Shown here: positions 6,329 through 6,800 of the stretch, in pieces
How the letters are laid out: every line of letters begins with the position of its first letter
How positions within the stretch are numbered: position 1 is the stretch's first letter
NCBI GenBank assembly: GCA_019420325.1
Contig: JAHZHK010000059.1
Coordinates: forward strand, 9,373-16,172
Length of the DNA: 6,800 bases
Direction of reading: 5' to 3'
DNA from: Coriobacteriaceae bacterium
GTDB lineage: Bacteria > Actinomycetota > Coriobacteriia > Coriobacteriales > UMGS124
The notes under the pieces: model-generated
The model's database searches: none
Told to the model about the DNA's origin: nothing
Seen by the model: only the letters and a program-made list of their open reading frames with translations
Program-made: the position numbers and the translations under genes

Positions 6329-6333
6329 GGGAG
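6327..6333 (+). promoter_or_regulatory. Shine-Dalgarno site for the PHP gene, overlapping the upstream stop
   Basis: AGGGGAG begins inside the TAG stop (6326-6328) of the desulfurase gene and ends 4 bases before the ATG at 6338. It fixes this start and ties translation of the two genes together. Confidence 0.6.
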
Positions 6334-6337
6334 CACC

Positions 6338-6800
6338 ATGGAGTTCGTTGACTGCCATACCCACACCTTTTATTCCGACGGCAAGGCGAGTGTGGAGGAC
6401 AACGTCTCCCGCGCCTGCGAGCTCGGACTGACCACCATCTGCATCACCGACCATCTCACGTTGCCCCATGAAATCGACCCCACGTGCGAGGTCAGTGTCC
6501 CTGAAGCCGACCTTCCCGCCTATGCCGCCGACATCGAGGCGGCGCGTGCACAGCACCCTGAAGTTGACGCCGTCTTTGGATTCGAGTGCGACTACTACCC
6601 GGGCTGTGCCGACAATGTCATCCGCTGGACCCACGGGGCGACGTTTCGGCTCGGCTCGGTGCACATGGTGGACATGCGCTGGATTGATGACCTCAGCGAC
6701 CTCTCGTTTTGGGAGGAGCGCGGCGTCGACGCTGTTTGGGAGGGGTATTTTCGCCTTTGGGGCCAAGCATGCCACAGCGGCCTGTTCGATTCCATGGCGC
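6338..6800 (+). CDS. PHP-family phosphatase, probable HisJ/HisK-type histidinol-phosphatase (3' partial)
   Basis: The first 154 residues are present; family members are about 260-280 long, so just over half is visible. The PHP metal-binding pattern is clear: HTHTFYSDG (H7, H9, D14), ITDHLTLPH (H39), FGFECDYY (E83) and GSVHMVD (H109), followed by a Trp/Tyr-rich stretch and SGLFDSMA at 147-154, the place where HisJ proteins have a FD-x-h-x-H metal motif (its His would lie just off the edge). The order and spacing match HisJ-family histidinol-phosphatases (histidinol phosphate to histidinol, the eighth step of histidine synthesis) rather than DNA polymerase PHP domains. Other PHP phosphoesterases remain possible because no his gene is in view. 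It starts 9 bases after the desulfurase stop. The frame is open to the end of the window. Confidence 0.85.
   Translation, partial: MEFVDCHTHTFYSDGKASVEDNVSRACELGLTTICITDHLTLPHEIDPTCEVSVPEADLPAYAADIEAARAQHPEVDAVFGFECDYYPGCADNVIRWTHGATFRLGSVHMVDMRWIDDLSDLSFWEERGVDAVWEGYFRLWGQACHSGLFDSMA

Noticed and set aside
6155..6775. A minus-strand open frame of about 206 codons over the end of the desulfurase gene and the PHP gene.
   Set aside because: The PHP metal motifs and conserved desulfurase C-terminus on the + strand explain the region; the antisense product has no recognisable feature.
1..6800. Search for mobile elements, CRISPR arrays, tRNA genes, toxin-antitoxin or defence genes.
   Set aside because: No direct repeat arrays, terminal inverted repeats, transposase motifs or cloverleaf patterns were visible, and coding genes leave no unexplained stretch longer than 48 bases.

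Overview
The window is GC-rich and densely coded. It holds seven protein genes, all on the + strand, with gaps of 2 to 48 bases. The first gene is cut at its 5' end and the last at its 3' end. I see no rRNA, tRNA, mobile element, CRISPR array, long repeat or prophage gene. The GC content, the Shine-Dalgarno-led starts, the TANNNT-like -10 candidate and the Gram-positive gene order (DUF512 radical SAM protein, der, plsY, gpsA) suggest a high-GC Gram-positive bacterium. My best guess is class Coriobacteriia (Collinsella/Olsenella-like). That is an inference from style and gene order, not from a marker gene.

Layout: (1) nt 1-1309, a radical SAM/DUF512 protein whose PDZ-like N-terminus runs off the left edge. 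(2) nt 1358-2674, Der (EngA), the double-GTPase ribosome assembly factor. (3) nt 2722-3378, PlsY, the membrane acyl-phosphate:glycerol-3-phosphate acyltransferase. (4) nt 3387-4397, GpsA, glycerol-3-phosphate dehydrogenase. (5) nt 4446-5138, Rpe, ribulose-phosphate 3-epimerase. (6) nt 5141-6328, a NifS/IscS-type cysteine desulfurase. (7) nt 6338 to beyond 6800, a PHP-family phosphatase resembling HisJ/HisK histidinol-phosphatase. The three larger gaps (1310-1357, 2675-2721, 4398-4445) are each 47-48 bases and mostly hold ribosome binding sites.

How they fit together: GpsA makes the glycerol 3-phosphate that PlsY acylates in the first step of phospholipid synthesis, and their genes almost touch. 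The DUF512-der pair is a recurrent neighbourhood in Gram-positives whose functional meaning is not known. The cysteine desulfurase could supply sulfur for the [4Fe-4S] cluster of the radical SAM protein, among other uses, but no scaffold or tRNA-thiolation partner lies in the window. Rpe and the PHP phosphatase belong to central carbon and histidine metabolism.

I searched for a novel system and did not find a convincing one: this is mostly core housekeeping DNA. The points most worth a second look are the uncharacterised DUF512 enzyme and its unusual C-terminal CxC, the very biased codon use of der, a His-to-Gln change in Rpe, and the tight rpe-desulfurase junction.
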